Shown one piece after another: positions 7,879-16,163 of a DNA stretch of 64,000 bases. The stretch's first letter is position 1. Each line of letters starts with the position of its first letter. The notes under the pieces are model-generated. The model was not told the origin of the DNA and ran no database searches. It saw only the letters and a program-made list of their open reading frames with translations. This DNA comes from Geojedonia sp051814705 (GTDB lineage: Bacteria; Bacteroidota; Bacteroidia; Flavobacteriales; Flavobacteriaceae), in assembly GCA_051814705.1 (NCBI GenBank), contig JBPWQW010000004.1:62001-126000 (forward strand), written 5' to 3'. Both the position numbers and the translations under genes were made by a program.

Positions 7879-9155
7879 TACCCGTATTTATCTTTCCAAC
7901 GTTGTTTTAAAAATTCCCGTTGGGCTTGCTCACGTGCATTATTACCTGGGTCGTAAAGTTTAGTGTTCTTGATGTCATCTGGTAAAAATTCATGATCTAC
8001 AAAATTATGTTCGTAGTTATGGGCATATTGATAGTTATCGCCATACCCCAGTTCCTTCATTAATTTTGTGGGCGCATTTCTTAGCGTTAGAGGTATAGAT
8101 AAATCTCCAGTTTTGTTTACCAAGTGTTGGGCTTTTTCTATTGCCTGATACGCAGCATTACTTTTGGGTGAGGTTGCTAAATAGATGGTACACTGGCTTA
8201 AAATGATTCGCGATTCAGGATAACCAATGGTGGAAACTGCCTGAAACGTGCTATTGGCTATAACCAATGCCGTTGGATTGGCGTTGCCAATATCCTCACT
8301 TGCCAGAATTAGAAGTCGCCTAGCAATGAACTTAACATCTTCACCGCCTTCAATCATTCGAGCTAGATAATACACCGCGGCATTGGGATCACTCCCCCTA
8401 ATGGATTTTATAAATGCTGAAATGATATCGTAATGTTGTTCCCCAGTTTTATCGTAGCGCTTAGTATTGGACTGAACTTTTTTTGATACTTCGGCATTTG
8501 TAATGATGATGGTTTCATTTTCCTTATAAGAAGTAACAATCAATTCAAAAATATTGAGGAGTTTACGGGCGTCTCCACCTGACAACTGAATGATTGCTTC
8601 GGTTTCTTTAAGTTCAATGTTTCGTTTAGAAAGAAATTCATCTTCTTTTATAGCGCGTTGTAACAACAGTTCTAATTCAGTTTTACTGAAAGAATTCAAA
8701 ATATACACTTGACAGCGGGAGAGGAGCGCAGAAATAACCTCAAAACTTGGGTTTTCGGTTGTGGCTCCAATTAATGTGACCCAACCTTTTTCAACAGCCT
8801 GTAATAACGAATCTTGCTGCGACTTACTAAATCTGTGGATTTCATCAATAAATAGAATGGGGTTTTTTGGGCTAAACAAACCTCCTTTTTGTTTAGCCTT
8901 GTCAATCACATCCCTAACGTCTTTCACGCCAGAATTAACGGCACTCAAGGTATAAAATGGGCGTTCAGACTCGTTGGCAATGATGTTGGCCAGGGTAGTT
9001 TTACCAATTCCCGGTGGTCCCCAAAACAGCATGGAAGGAATAATGCCCTGTTTGATGAGTTGTGTGAGGGCACCTTCATTACCAACCAAGTGGGATTGAC
9101 TTATAAAATCTTTTAAATGTTTTGGTCTTAATCGTTCAGCTAAAGGCGTATTCAT
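7875..9155 (-). CDS. rarA: Replication-associated recombination protein A (MgsA/RarA ATPase)
   Basis: This 426-residue AAA+ ATPase begins MNTPLAERLRPKHLKDFISQ, the typical RarA start. It shows Walker A GPPGIGKT near residue 45, Walker B ILFIDEIHRFSKSQQD, sensor-1 IGATTENPSF and the arginine finger in LLSRCQVY. The C-terminal tetramerisation region contains SIRGSDPNAAVYYLARM, the DIGNANP segment and APTKLMKELGYG. RarA acts at stalled replication forks and interacts with single-strand-binding protein. It is monocistronic here and convergent with the coiled-coil gene. Confidence 0.95.
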   Translation of the reverse strand: MNTPLAERLRPKHLKDFISQSHLVGNEGALTQLIKQGIIPSMLFWGPPGIGKTTLANIIANESERPFYTLSAVNSGVKDVRDVIDKAKQKGGLFSPKNPILFIDEIHRFSKSQQDSLLQAVEKGWVTLIGATTENPSFEVISALLSRCQVYILNSFSKTELELLLQRAIKEDEFLSKRNIELKETEAIIQLSGGDARKLLNIFELIVTSYKENETIIITNAEVSKKVQSNTKRYDKTGEQHYDIISAFIKSIRGSDPNAAVYYLARMIEGGEDVKFIARRLLILASEDIGNANPTALVIANSTFQAVSTIGYPESRIILSQCTIYLATSPKSNAAYQAIEKAQHLVNKTGDLSIPLTLRNAPTKLMKELGYGDNYQYAHNYEHNFVDHEFLPDDIKNTKLYDPGNNAREQAQREFLKQRWKDKYGY

Positions 9156-9313
9156 ATAGTAAAATTACAAAAATAGTAGCTGACAATATTTCATCTTGTA
9201 AGCTTAATTACGCAATATAGGTCAGATGTTATGCCATTATTTATATTAGGAAGGGTTTTTGTGATAATTTAGTCAGACATTTCAAAAATTGCTTAAATGG
9301 TCAACTATTTGAA

Positions 9314-10111
9314 ATGAATATATTAAATTTAATTATGAACAGTTCAAGGCATTTTAAATTTTATACGGGAGTAGTAGGCTACCCTTTATTTTTTGTATTG
9401 CTATTGTGGTATGTTTTTTGGGCACAAGTCCAATTTTTTCCAGTAATAAAATCCTTTGGCATTTCCCCGCTAACTTTACCTGGCTTAAAAGGTATTGTTC
9501 TTAGTCCTTTTATCCATTCCGACATTGAACATTTGTATCATAATAGTATTCCTCTTTTTGTGTTATTGGCATCGTTATTTTATTTCTATAGAGAAATTGC
9601 ATGGAAGATCATCATTTATGGTATTTTATTGTCGGGTCTCATTACCTGGTGTATTGGTAGGCCAGGAAACCATATTGGAGTAAGTGGACTCATTTACGTA
9701 TTAGTGAGTTTTATTTTTTTTAAAGGCATTATTGCCAGACATTATAGATTGGTAGCACTTTCGCTATTGATGATATTTCTTTATGGCAGTATGATTTGGT
9801 ATGTTTTTCCAGTAAAAGAAGGGATGTCTTGGGAAGGGCATTTAGCTGGGTTGATTACAGGATTTTTCTTTTCGTTAATTTTTAGAAAGCCCATTGCAAA
9901 ACCTGAAAAATACGCGTGGCAGCAACCTGATTATAATGAAGACAACGACCCATTTTTGAAACATTTTGATGAACAAGGAAACTTTATTGAGGAAATTGAA
10001 TCTGAAATTGAATCTGAAATTGGATCTGAAATCGAACCAGACGTTGTAGAGCAGAAGATGCCCAAAATAAAGTATACCTTTAAAGAAAATAAGGAAAATG
10101 ACAATCAATGA
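9314..10111 (+). CDS. Rhomboid family intramembrane serine protease
   Basis: The 265-residue protein has about six hydrophobic membrane segments. The catalytic Ser lies in GVSGLIYVL (about residue 124) and the catalytic His in WEGHLAGLITGFF (about 176). The conserved HSDIEHLYHNSIPLFVL segment supplies the family's His/Asn pocket. It should cleave single-pass membrane proteins inside the bilayer. The C-terminal 70 residues are a hydrophilic cytoplasmic tail with a Glu/Ser tandem repeat. An alternative start at the ATG at 9335 (MNSSRHF) is equally plausible and would remove seven residues. Confidence 0.9.
   Translation: MNILNLIMNSSRHFKFYTGVVGYPLFFVLLLWYVFWAQVQFFPVIKSFGISPLTLPGLKGIVLSPFIHSDIEHLYHNSIPLFVLLASLFYFYREIAWKIIIYGILLSGLITWCIGRPGNHIGVSGLIYVLVSFIFFKGIIARHYRLVALSLLMIFLYGSMIWYVFPVKEGMSWEGHLAGLITGFFFSLIFRKPIAKPEKYAWQQPDYNEDNDPFLKHFDEQGNFIEEIESEIESEIGSEIEPDVVEQKMPKIKYTFKENKENDNQ
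9995..10030 (+). repeat. 12-bp tandem repeat in the rhomboid tail
   Basis: Three in-frame copies of ATTGAATCTGAA (the third reads ATTGGATCTGAA), followed by a degenerate partial copy, encode the IESE/IGSE repeats of the rhomboid C-terminal tail. Copy-number change by slippage would lengthen or shorten the tail without a frameshift. Confidence 0.8.
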
Positions 10112-10122
10112 TTTATAGGATG

Positions 10123-10262
10123 TTGGAACGCAGATGACGCTGATTTAAATTGATCTTCGCTGATCTTTGATTAGATAGGTTTTGAAAACATGCTAGATCT
10201 TCAAATGCATTTTAAAAATAAAAATCATATTTTATCATAAAAATCTGCGGTATCTGCGTTCT
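10123..10262. repeat. AACGCAGAT...ATCTGCGTT palindromic spacer element
   Basis: The left end reads GAACGCAGATGACGCTGATTT (from 10126), followed by a second degenerate CGCTGATCTTTGATT. The right end reads AAATCTGCGGTATCTGCGTTC (10241-10261), the near reverse complement of the left end. The element fills almost the whole space between the convergent rhomboid and rlmB genes and could fold into a long hairpin. Elements with CGCAGAT/ATCTGCG ends recur between flavobacterial genes; whether they are mobile is not established. Confidence 0.65.
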
Positions 10263-10276
10263 AAAAAAATCCTTTA

Positions 10277-11011
10277 TTAGAGCCGTTGCCTAACAGCTTC
10301 GTATAAAAAAGCGCCACAAGCCACAGAAACATTTAAAGATTCAATTTCTCCCAAAATAGGTAATTTGGCTTTATCATCCACCAGACTTAAAACGGAGGGA
10401 TTGATACCACGATCTTCAGAACCCATTATAATGGCACAGGGTTCTTTAAAGGACACTTCGTAAAGCAGATGGTCTGTTTTCTCAGTTGCTGCAATGATAC
10501 GTATGCCAGATGCCTGTAAATGGAATACGGCATCTTTAATGTGATCCACTTTGCAAATTGGGACTTTAAAAATAGCTCCTGCACTTGTTTTTACCGTATC
10601 ACCATTAACTGGAGCGCCTCCTTTTTTCTGGATAATGATCCCCGAAACACCAGTACACTCGGCAGTTCTAATTATGGCTCCAAAATTACGGACATCACTT
10701 AATTGATCCAATAGCAAAAATAGAGGAGTTTTACCCGATTCAATCGTATTGAGTACCAAATCTTCAATATCATAAAATGAAATAGGGGCGATTTGTGCCA
10801 CTGCCCCTTGGTGATTTTTTTTGGTAAGCCTATTTAATTTTTCAACCGGTACATAAGAGGAGTTAATGCGCTCTTTTCTTATGAGCTGTTCCAGTTCAAT
10901 AAATAAATCACCTTTTAAACCCTTTTGAAGAAAGATTTTGTCAATGTTCTCTCCAGATTTAATGGCTTCAATAATAGCCCGAATGCCAAAAATTGTGGTT
11001 TCTTTTTCCAT
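10277..11011 (-). CDS. rlmB: 23S rRNA (guanosine-2'-O-)-methyltransferase RlmB
   Basis: This 244-residue SpoU/TrmH-type enzyme methylates the 2'-O of G2251 in the 23S rRNA P-loop. The N-terminal substrate-binding domain (IFGIRAIIEAIKSGENIDKI) is followed by a linker. The SPOUT catalytic domain has motif I LLDQLSDVRNFGAIIRTAE, motif II IIMGSEDRGINPSV and motif III PILGEIESLNVSVACGAFLYE, which form the knotted S-adenosylmethionine site. The length is typical. The gene is monocistronic, with a 396-base gene-free stretch upstream. Confidence 0.93.
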   Translation of the reverse strand: MEKETTIFGIRAIIEAIKSGENIDKIFLQKGLKGDLFIELEQLIRKERINSSYVPVEKLNRLTKKNHQGAVAQIAPISFYDIEDLVLNTIESGKTPLFLLLDQLSDVRNFGAIIRTAECTGVSGIIIQKKGGAPVNGDTVKTSAGAIFKVPICKVDHIKDAVFHLQASGIRIIAATEKTDHLLYEVSFKEPCAIIMGSEDRGINPSVLSLVDDKAKLPILGEIESLNVSVACGAFLYEAVRQRL

Positions 11012-11407
11012 GGGGTAAAGGTATAATATTAGATTACCATAAGATAATACTTTATTAGAAATCTATTTTCTGAATTAAAAAGATTTACTTGTTTTTGCCG
11101 TAACTATTTCTATAAAATTAGGTGTTGTTAGTATCGTATATGATTCTAATATTATGACGATTAATATAATTAAAATTTTAGTGTTTTAAAGAATGGTTTT
11201 GTATCTGCACTAGATCTTCAATCATACATAGCCATAGTTTTAAGCGACATCACACATTTGAATTTAATAGGCTAATGGAATCCATTAATGGTTTGAGACT
11301 AATTATCTACAAAACAAACTGAAGAAGTTGTTGATGCTCTAAGAAATAAGGAACTCTATATGTGAAATGCAAAAAAAAGGAAACAGTTACCTTGTAAATA
11401 AGTTTGA
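11012..11407. other. 396-base stretch without a supported gene
   Basis: This AT-rich spacer lies upstream of rlmB and downstream of the DUF6029 gene, so it should hold the rlmB promoter. One short open run at about 11301-11363 (plus strand) reads like STKQTEEVVDALRNKELYM before a stop. It is preceded by closely spaced stops in the same frame and could be a gene remnant or chance. I see no strong hairpin terminator, tRNA or larger open frame. Confidence 0.5.
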
Positions 11408-13048
11408 TTATAGTGAAGTTCTTATACCAAATGATAAGCCCGTAGAATTTGGTACAAATCTACAAATCCCTCCCAGACAAATTAGGCCACCTCGTTGACG
11501 TCCATAACCTAAAGATAAACTGGTATTACCTTTAGTATATGTGCTGCCAAAATTATAATAATGAATCCTATCAAATTTTACATCATTTCCATAATTATAC
11601 ATATCATCAACAAATAGTGAAAAACTACTTGAAAAATTATAGGACAGTGAAGAAGCTACCCAATTTTTAACATCGTTCATTGACCAGAGATGCTGTAAGA
11701 CTAAGTGTAAAGACTTTGTAGAATTGAAACGGTATTTAACATCACCACTTACAATATTAGCCTGAACTTGACCAACTTTTTCTTCTATAAACTTTTTATC
11801 ATAATAAAGGTTCATGTATGTAAGTATTGTTTTTAAGCTAGGAGACCATTTTTTATGTATTTCTAGATTAAAATCATGAAAATTTTTATCTCCAAATTTC
11901 AGAAATTTAGTATTATAAGTTCTGGAATCTAAATTGTAATTTGCATTCAATCGATTCCACTGTGAATAGTTTACTGAAATTAAAACCCCATACTTTCCGC
12001 CTAATGTGCTACCTTTTGAAAGTTTATAAAAAAAGTCAGTTTGAAAACCAATTTCACCTGACCGGCCTATAGGATTAAAACTAATCTGAGGTTGTGATTG
12101 ATATACATAAATATTTGCTAAACTAAAACTGTGTTGTTTTGTTAAGCTGGGAATATAATTTACTATTTGATCATTGAATTGATTAGCATATGATTCCCTG
12201 TCGGCATATATGCTAAAGTTTTCAATTCTTCTAAAAGTTGCGTCTATGCCTATTCCTTTTTTTGTATAACCTATATTAAATAATAAAGCATTACCGTCAA
12301 ATAATCTACTATCAATTATGTCTCCTGCCTCAACTAGAGGTTCTTTATCTTTAAAGATATATTCGGCATTTGTATAAAAGTTATCATTAGAAAAATTAAT
12401 TCTGCCAGAAAACATGCTAGTAGTTTTATTAAAATTTGAACCGTCGGGTATTGAAGAGTTCTGATTTCTACCAATATAACTAAAACCCAAAGAAATACTT
12501 TTATCTAAAATAGACATCAAATCATATTCAGAGTCAAAACCAAATATAATCCCATCAGACAAACTGAATCCGTAACGTTGTTTTCCAATAAAACTTGTAA
12601 GATGTAAATCTTTAGGGTTATAATGTGCATTAAATCCATGAATGGAGTTATCTAAACCTAAAATTCTGTCTTCCCAAGAGCGATAAATTAATCCGCTTCC
12701 AAATTGGTCATAAAAATCACCTATAGTTAGATCTAATTTATCTGTTTTATATTTAAAGGAGAATGAGGCAATTCCAAAAGATTTATTTAGGCTTGGAGAA
12801 TAATTTAGCAACGCTTGGGGCGCATAAGATTCAAACTTAACATTGGTGATAAACTTTTTAAAATAGTAATCAATATTTAAATAATTATTAGATCTGAAAT
12901 GGTTTTCTTCGTTAAATTTTTCAGTTTTATTATCATCAATATACCATTCACTAAAAGACTCCAAACTCCCAGAAATTTGATTGTTTTCTTGAGCAAAAGA
13001 AAAAAAATGGAAGACTAATAGAGAATAGAATAGAAGCTTAATTTTCAT
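11408..13048 (-). CDS. DUF6029 family outer-membrane protein
   Basis: This 546-residue protein has a signal peptide (LLVFHFFSFA|QEN) and a long run of alternating beta strands with aromatic ends, as in outer-membrane beta-barrels. DUF6029 landmarks are GDFYDQFGSGLIYRSWEDR, LGLDNSIHGFNAHY and the C-terminal GYGRQRGGLICLGGICRFVP with two Cys, followed by the terminal strand STGLSFGIRTSL. The function is unknown. It is the last gene of a DUF3179-TlpA-DUF6029 cassette, 6 bases after the TlpA-like gene. The Cys pair in the last loop is of interest beside a thiol-disulfide protein. Confidence 0.85.
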   Translation of the reverse strand: MKIKLLFYSLLVFHFFSFAQENNQISGSLESFSEWYIDDNKTEKFNEENHFRSNNYLNIDYYFKKFITNVKFESYAPQALLNYSPSLNKSFGIASFSFKYKTDKLDLTIGDFYDQFGSGLIYRSWEDRILGLDNSIHGFNAHYNPKDLHLTSFIGKQRYGFSLSDGIIFGFDSEYDLMSILDKSISLGFSYIGRNQNSSIPDGSNFNKTTSMFSGRINFSNDNFYTNAEYIFKDKEPLVEAGDIIDSRLFDGNALLFNIGYTKKGIGIDATFRRIENFSIYADRESYANQFNDQIVNYIPSLTKQHSFSLANIYVYQSQPQISFNPIGRSGEIGFQTDFFYKLSKGSTLGGKYGVLISVNYSQWNRLNANYNLDSRTYNTKFLKFGDKNFHDFNLEIHKKWSPSLKTILTYMNLYYDKKFIEEKVGQVQANIVSGDVKYRFNSTKSLHLVLQHLWSMNDVKNWVASSLSYNFSSSFSLFVDDMYNYGNDVKFDRIHYYNFGSTYTKGNTSLSLGYGRQRGGLICLGGICRFVPNSTGLSFGIRTSL

Positions 13049-13054
13049 ATATAA

Positions 13055-13588
13055 TTAGTTAGTTCTTCTTATATGGTCTTTAACTTTCTTTATCAATATA
13101 GTTTCGTCACCTTCTTTATATCCAGAATGTCTATAAAAAACTTCTCCCTTATTAATAGCTATGGTATAAGGTATGCTATAAATATTAAATGCTCGTTTTA
13201 GGTCTTCGTTATTGTCATATAGTATTTGGTAATTCCAATCATATCCATTTGATAATGGAAGAACTCTTGATATAGATCTCGTATCATCAATGGATACAGC
13301 AACTAAAGTCACACCTGTTTCCTTTTGCCAAATTGAATAAACCTCATTTATATTATTTAATTCATTAATGCAAGGAGCACACCAGGTCGCCCAAAAACTA
13401 AGAATCACTATTTTGTCTTTGGTAAAATCTTTAACATTAATTAAATTCCCAGAACTGGATTTAATTGAAATATCAGGTACTTTAGTTTGACCTAGACTAT
13501 GAAAGAATACTAAAAATATTAAAATAGAAATTAATTTATGCAAAACATTTAGTTTAGGTTTTCCAAGTAGTTTGTAGATATCATTCAT
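13055..13588 (-). CDS. TlpA-like thioredoxin-fold protein, exported
   Basis: The 177-residue protein has an unusually long N-region before its hydrophobic signal segment (LISILIFLVFFHSLG), then a TlpA/ResA-like domain. The redox site is FWATWCAPCINEL (Cys at about residues 71 and 74), and the cis-Pro appears in IYSIPYTIAI. It should reduce or exchange disulfides in the periplasm. Its start overlaps the end of the DUF3179 gene by 8 bases and its stop is 6 bases before DUF6029, so the three genes are almost certainly co-transcribed and translationally coupled. The client proteins are unknown; the two Cys of the DUF6029 barrel are candidates. Confidence 0.88.
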   Translation of the reverse strand: MNDIYKLLGKPKLNVLHKLISILIFLVFFHSLGQTKVPDISIKSSSGNLINVKDFTKDKIVILSFWATWCAPCINELNNINEVYSIWQKETGVTLVAVSIDDTRSISRVLPLSNGYDWNYQILYDNNEDLKRAFNIYSIPYTIAINKGEVFYRHSGYKEGDETILIKKVKDHIRRTN

Positions 13589-14579
13589 TTAGAGCAAAAT
13601 CACTAAAAAATGCCCTCCAAGCCCACCCAAGAGCAACGTAACTTAAAGGTGATTTTAATTGGTCTCCTTGTCTGGGACCACTTACGGCAACTCCAAATAA
13701 ATTCCATTGATTGCCATCACTATCTTCCATAACAATTGGGAAGTTATTTTGAATAGGAGCAAAAGTTGTGTTTGAATCGTTTATGAATGAGGTGATGAAA
13801 TGTCTTTCTTCATTACCAACAATAATTACTTTTTTTGAATCTATAATTTTATCGTATAGATTAACCCCACAATGAAATTGGGTATATTCATATATGTGGA
13901 TTTTAGAGTTATCTTTTAAACTTCTATCCAGAATTCCAAATAAATTATTCCCATCTTCGAAGTCAATTAAATTTGATGCTTTAGAGGTAACACTAGAATT
14001 TGTAAAGACCATGGCATCTGGAAAATATTGTCTTACCATACCCCAAGTAGTTTCAATAACATTAAAAGTAGGGAGAACATCATTTGCATATTTACCTTTA
14101 ATAGATTTTGATAACATTTGAGACCAATAGCTGTCACTTTTTTCATCGTAGGCTATTAAATTATCATGGTGTAAATAACCAGAAGATCTTAAAATTAAAG
14201 TTTCACCTTTAAAATTTGTTTTCCAACCTATTGCGCTTTGTGTGATTGGACAATATGCTAAAGTAATACTCTGTCCATTTATAACATCATTAACACATTC
14301 ATATGGGCTAATAAACTTATAAGGGTAAACGTGAATTTCATTTTTTATGGCAACAATAGCAACTTGAGAAACTTCTGATATAAAATTAACTTCACTAGCC
14401 TTCGTCAACACTGGATTTTTGGCCAATGGAAATAGATTAAATGACCCGGTAACAGAGCTTTTGGGAACCGTCCAAACAAAATCTAACTTCTCACCAACTA
14501 CTTCAATAGTATTGTCTGAACTACTACAGCTATAAAATAAATTAAAAAATACTGCAATAACCAAAGTTAGCTTTGTCAT
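13581..14579 (-). CDS. DUF3179 domain lipoprotein
   Basis: The 332-residue protein starts with a lipoprotein signal whose lipobox ends FYSC (Cys 18), so it should be membrane-anchored. The DUF3179 domain is recognised by SYLVPYEC-type spacing: YKFISPYECVNDVINGQ, LAYCPITQSAIGW, ILRSSGYLHHDNLIAYD and SYWSQMLSKSIKGKY, with two conserved Cys. Near the end the family motif GVAVSGPRQGDQLKSP appears. Function is unknown; conserved Cys/His residues and its redox neighbour suggest metal or heme handling, which is inference. It is the first gene of the cassette and lies just beyond the susD terminator. Confidence 0.85.
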   Translation of the reverse strand: MTKLTLVIAVFFNLFYSCSSSDNTIEVVGEKLDFVWTVPKSSVTGSFNLFPLAKNPVLTKASEVNFISEVSQVAIVAIKNEIHVYPYKFISPYECVNDVINGQSITLAYCPITQSAIGWKTNFKGETLILRSSGYLHHDNLIAYDEKSDSYWSQMLSKSIKGKYANDVLPTFNVIETTWGMVRQYFPDAMVFTNSSVTSKASNLIDFEDGNNLFGILDRSLKDNSKIHIYEYTQFHCGVNLYDKIIDSKKVIIVGNEERHFITSFINDSNTTFAPIQNNFPIVMEDSDGNQWNLFGVAVSGPRQGDQLKSPLSYVALGWAWRAFFSDFALNE

Positions 14580-14653
14580 ATTGGGAAAGTTTTATATATA
14601 AAGTTATCAGTCGTATTAAATTAATTTGCTTACAATTATAAAAAGATTAAGCC

Positions 14654-14686
14654 CAAAAAAAACACCTACTTAAAAAGTAGGTGTTT
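14654..14686 (-). terminator. Intrinsic terminator after susD
   Basis: AACACCTACT (14661-14670) and AGTAGGTGTT (14676-14685) form a 10-bp perfect stem with a 5-base loop. On the minus strand it is followed by a run of T residues (14655-14660). It ends the susC-susD transcript and separates it from the DUF3179 cassette. Confidence 0.9.
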
Positions 14687-14715
14687 TATAAATTGGAAAG
14701 TATATTTTTATATTA

Positions 14716-16152
14716 CTAGTTTCCTTGTCCAGTAATATCCCAAAATACTCTAGATGATTTACTGTCACCACCCATGGCGGCACTTGCGGCATTATAATTA
14801 TCTCCATTGACATCTTTATCACTATTACCATATAAGTAACGTCTAGGAACCGATTCATCAGAAATTGGAGGGTGGATAAAGGTATTAGGATAGTCTAATA
14901 ATCTCCAACTACTCCAAGCTTCAAAACCTCTTCCGTATAAGGCAATATATTTTTGATTTCCAATAACTTCTTTCCATGAACTACCAGCGGTACTGTATGC
15001 AACAGATGGTTGAGCTAAATAGGCGTTTGCATCTAATTGAGTTCCACCCCAGTACATTATTGAAGCTGATATAGCCTTATTATAGTAAGTTTCGGCACTA
15101 CCAGTAATAAAACCTCTTTCTACGGCTTCGGCCAATAAAAACTGAACCTCGTCATAACTTAAGAGTGTACCTTCAAAATCGGGAGTGTGCCATAAGTCAC
15201 CAATATGGGTAAAGTCTGTATATGCACTTCCTACTCCGTAAGTTGCGCCAACATATGGAGTTTTATTTCCTGCCATGAAAACCGATGCACGTGGATCGTT
15301 TAATGGAAGAATTAAATCAACAAAAGTATTTGCCAATACAAAATCGTTACGACCTGATTCTACTAAACTAGTCCAAATTGGATTTGTGTTAGGTGGGCTT
15401 GTTTCAAAAGGGAATGAAAAATTATCTGATAACGATGTAAACACTCCAGCTGAAACAGCTTGAGAAGCCATAGTTTTCGCTTTGGCAGAATCAAAATCTG
15501 AAATACGTAAGGCCATTCTTAACTTTAAAGAATTACCAAATTTCATCCATTTTGAAGTATCTCCCCCATAAATAACATCAGCATCTCCAAAAGCATTTCC
15601 ACCACTACTTAAACTCGCTAAAGCAGCATCAAGTTTCGTGAATAAATCTGCGTAAATGTTTTCGTCATTATCATATACTGGTATTAAATTGTCAACACCT
15701 TGTAACGCCTCAGTATAAGGGATGTCACCATATGTATCAACCAAAACATGCCATGTATATACTTCCATAAGTCCTAAAACACCTAATTCAGCTGATTTAG
15801 TTTGTGCATCTAAGAATTCATCTTCATTTACGAGACGTTTAGCTTCTTGTAAATCAATTAACACATCCCTATACAGATATAAAAAGAAATTTCCTCCTAT
15901 ATCTCTACCTCTAATATCGTAGTTTACCTCATCTGTATATTGAGTTTCAGTCCAATATTGTGCAAACAACTTAAATATGTTATAGTTTACACTCGTACTT
16001 GTCATTCGTAAGAATAAATCTCTTTGAGTACTTGTAACCAAATAACTGGCTGGTACGTCACTTGGATTTTTATCGTCGATGTTCCAATCTTTAAAATCTT
16101 CACAGGAAAATGTAATTCCTATTAGAAAGGCTACTAAAATTATTTTTCTCAT
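14716..16152 (-). CDS. SusD/RagB-like outer-membrane nutrient-binding lipoprotein
   Basis: At 478 residues it carries a lipobox (IGITFSC, Cys 17) and the SusD-like_2 organisation: CEDFKDWNIDDKNPSDVP at the mature N-terminus, TPR-like helices, FETSPPNTNPIW, and near the end KYIALYGRGFEAWSSWRLLDYP. SusD-like proteins cap a SusC transporter at the cell surface and capture the ligand. It lies 11 bases after susC and is followed by a strong terminator. No glycoside hydrolase or sulfatase is nearby, so the ligand cannot be inferred; peptides are possible for this subfamily. Confidence 0.93.
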   Translation of the reverse strand: MRKIILVAFLIGITFSCEDFKDWNIDDKNPSDVPASYLVTSTQRDLFLRMTSTSVNYNIFKLFAQYWTETQYTDEVNYDIRGRDIGGNFFLYLYRDVLIDLQEAKRLVNEDEFLDAQTKSAELGVLGLMEVYTWHVLVDTYGDIPYTEALQGVDNLIPVYDNDENIYADLFTKLDAALASLSSGGNAFGDADVIYGGDTSKWMKFGNSLKLRMALRISDFDSAKAKTMASQAVSAGVFTSLSDNFSFPFETSPPNTNPIWTSLVESGRNDFVLANTFVDLILPLNDPRASVFMAGNKTPYVGATYGVGSAYTDFTHIGDLWHTPDFEGTLLSYDEVQFLLAEAVERGFITGSAETYYNKAISASIMYWGGTQLDANAYLAQPSVAYSTAGSSWKEVIGNQKYIALYGRGFEAWSSWRLLDYPNTFIHPPISDESVPRRYLYGNSDKDVNGDNYNAASAAMGGDSKSSRVFWDITGQGN

Positions 16153-16163
16153 TTTATTTTTTT

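Noticed and set aside
11367..11498. A 43-codon plus-strand frame MQKKGNSYLVNKFDYSEV... running into the DUF6029 gene
   Set aside because: More than half of it is antisense to the conserved C-terminal end of DUF6029, and it has no recognisable family or promoter.
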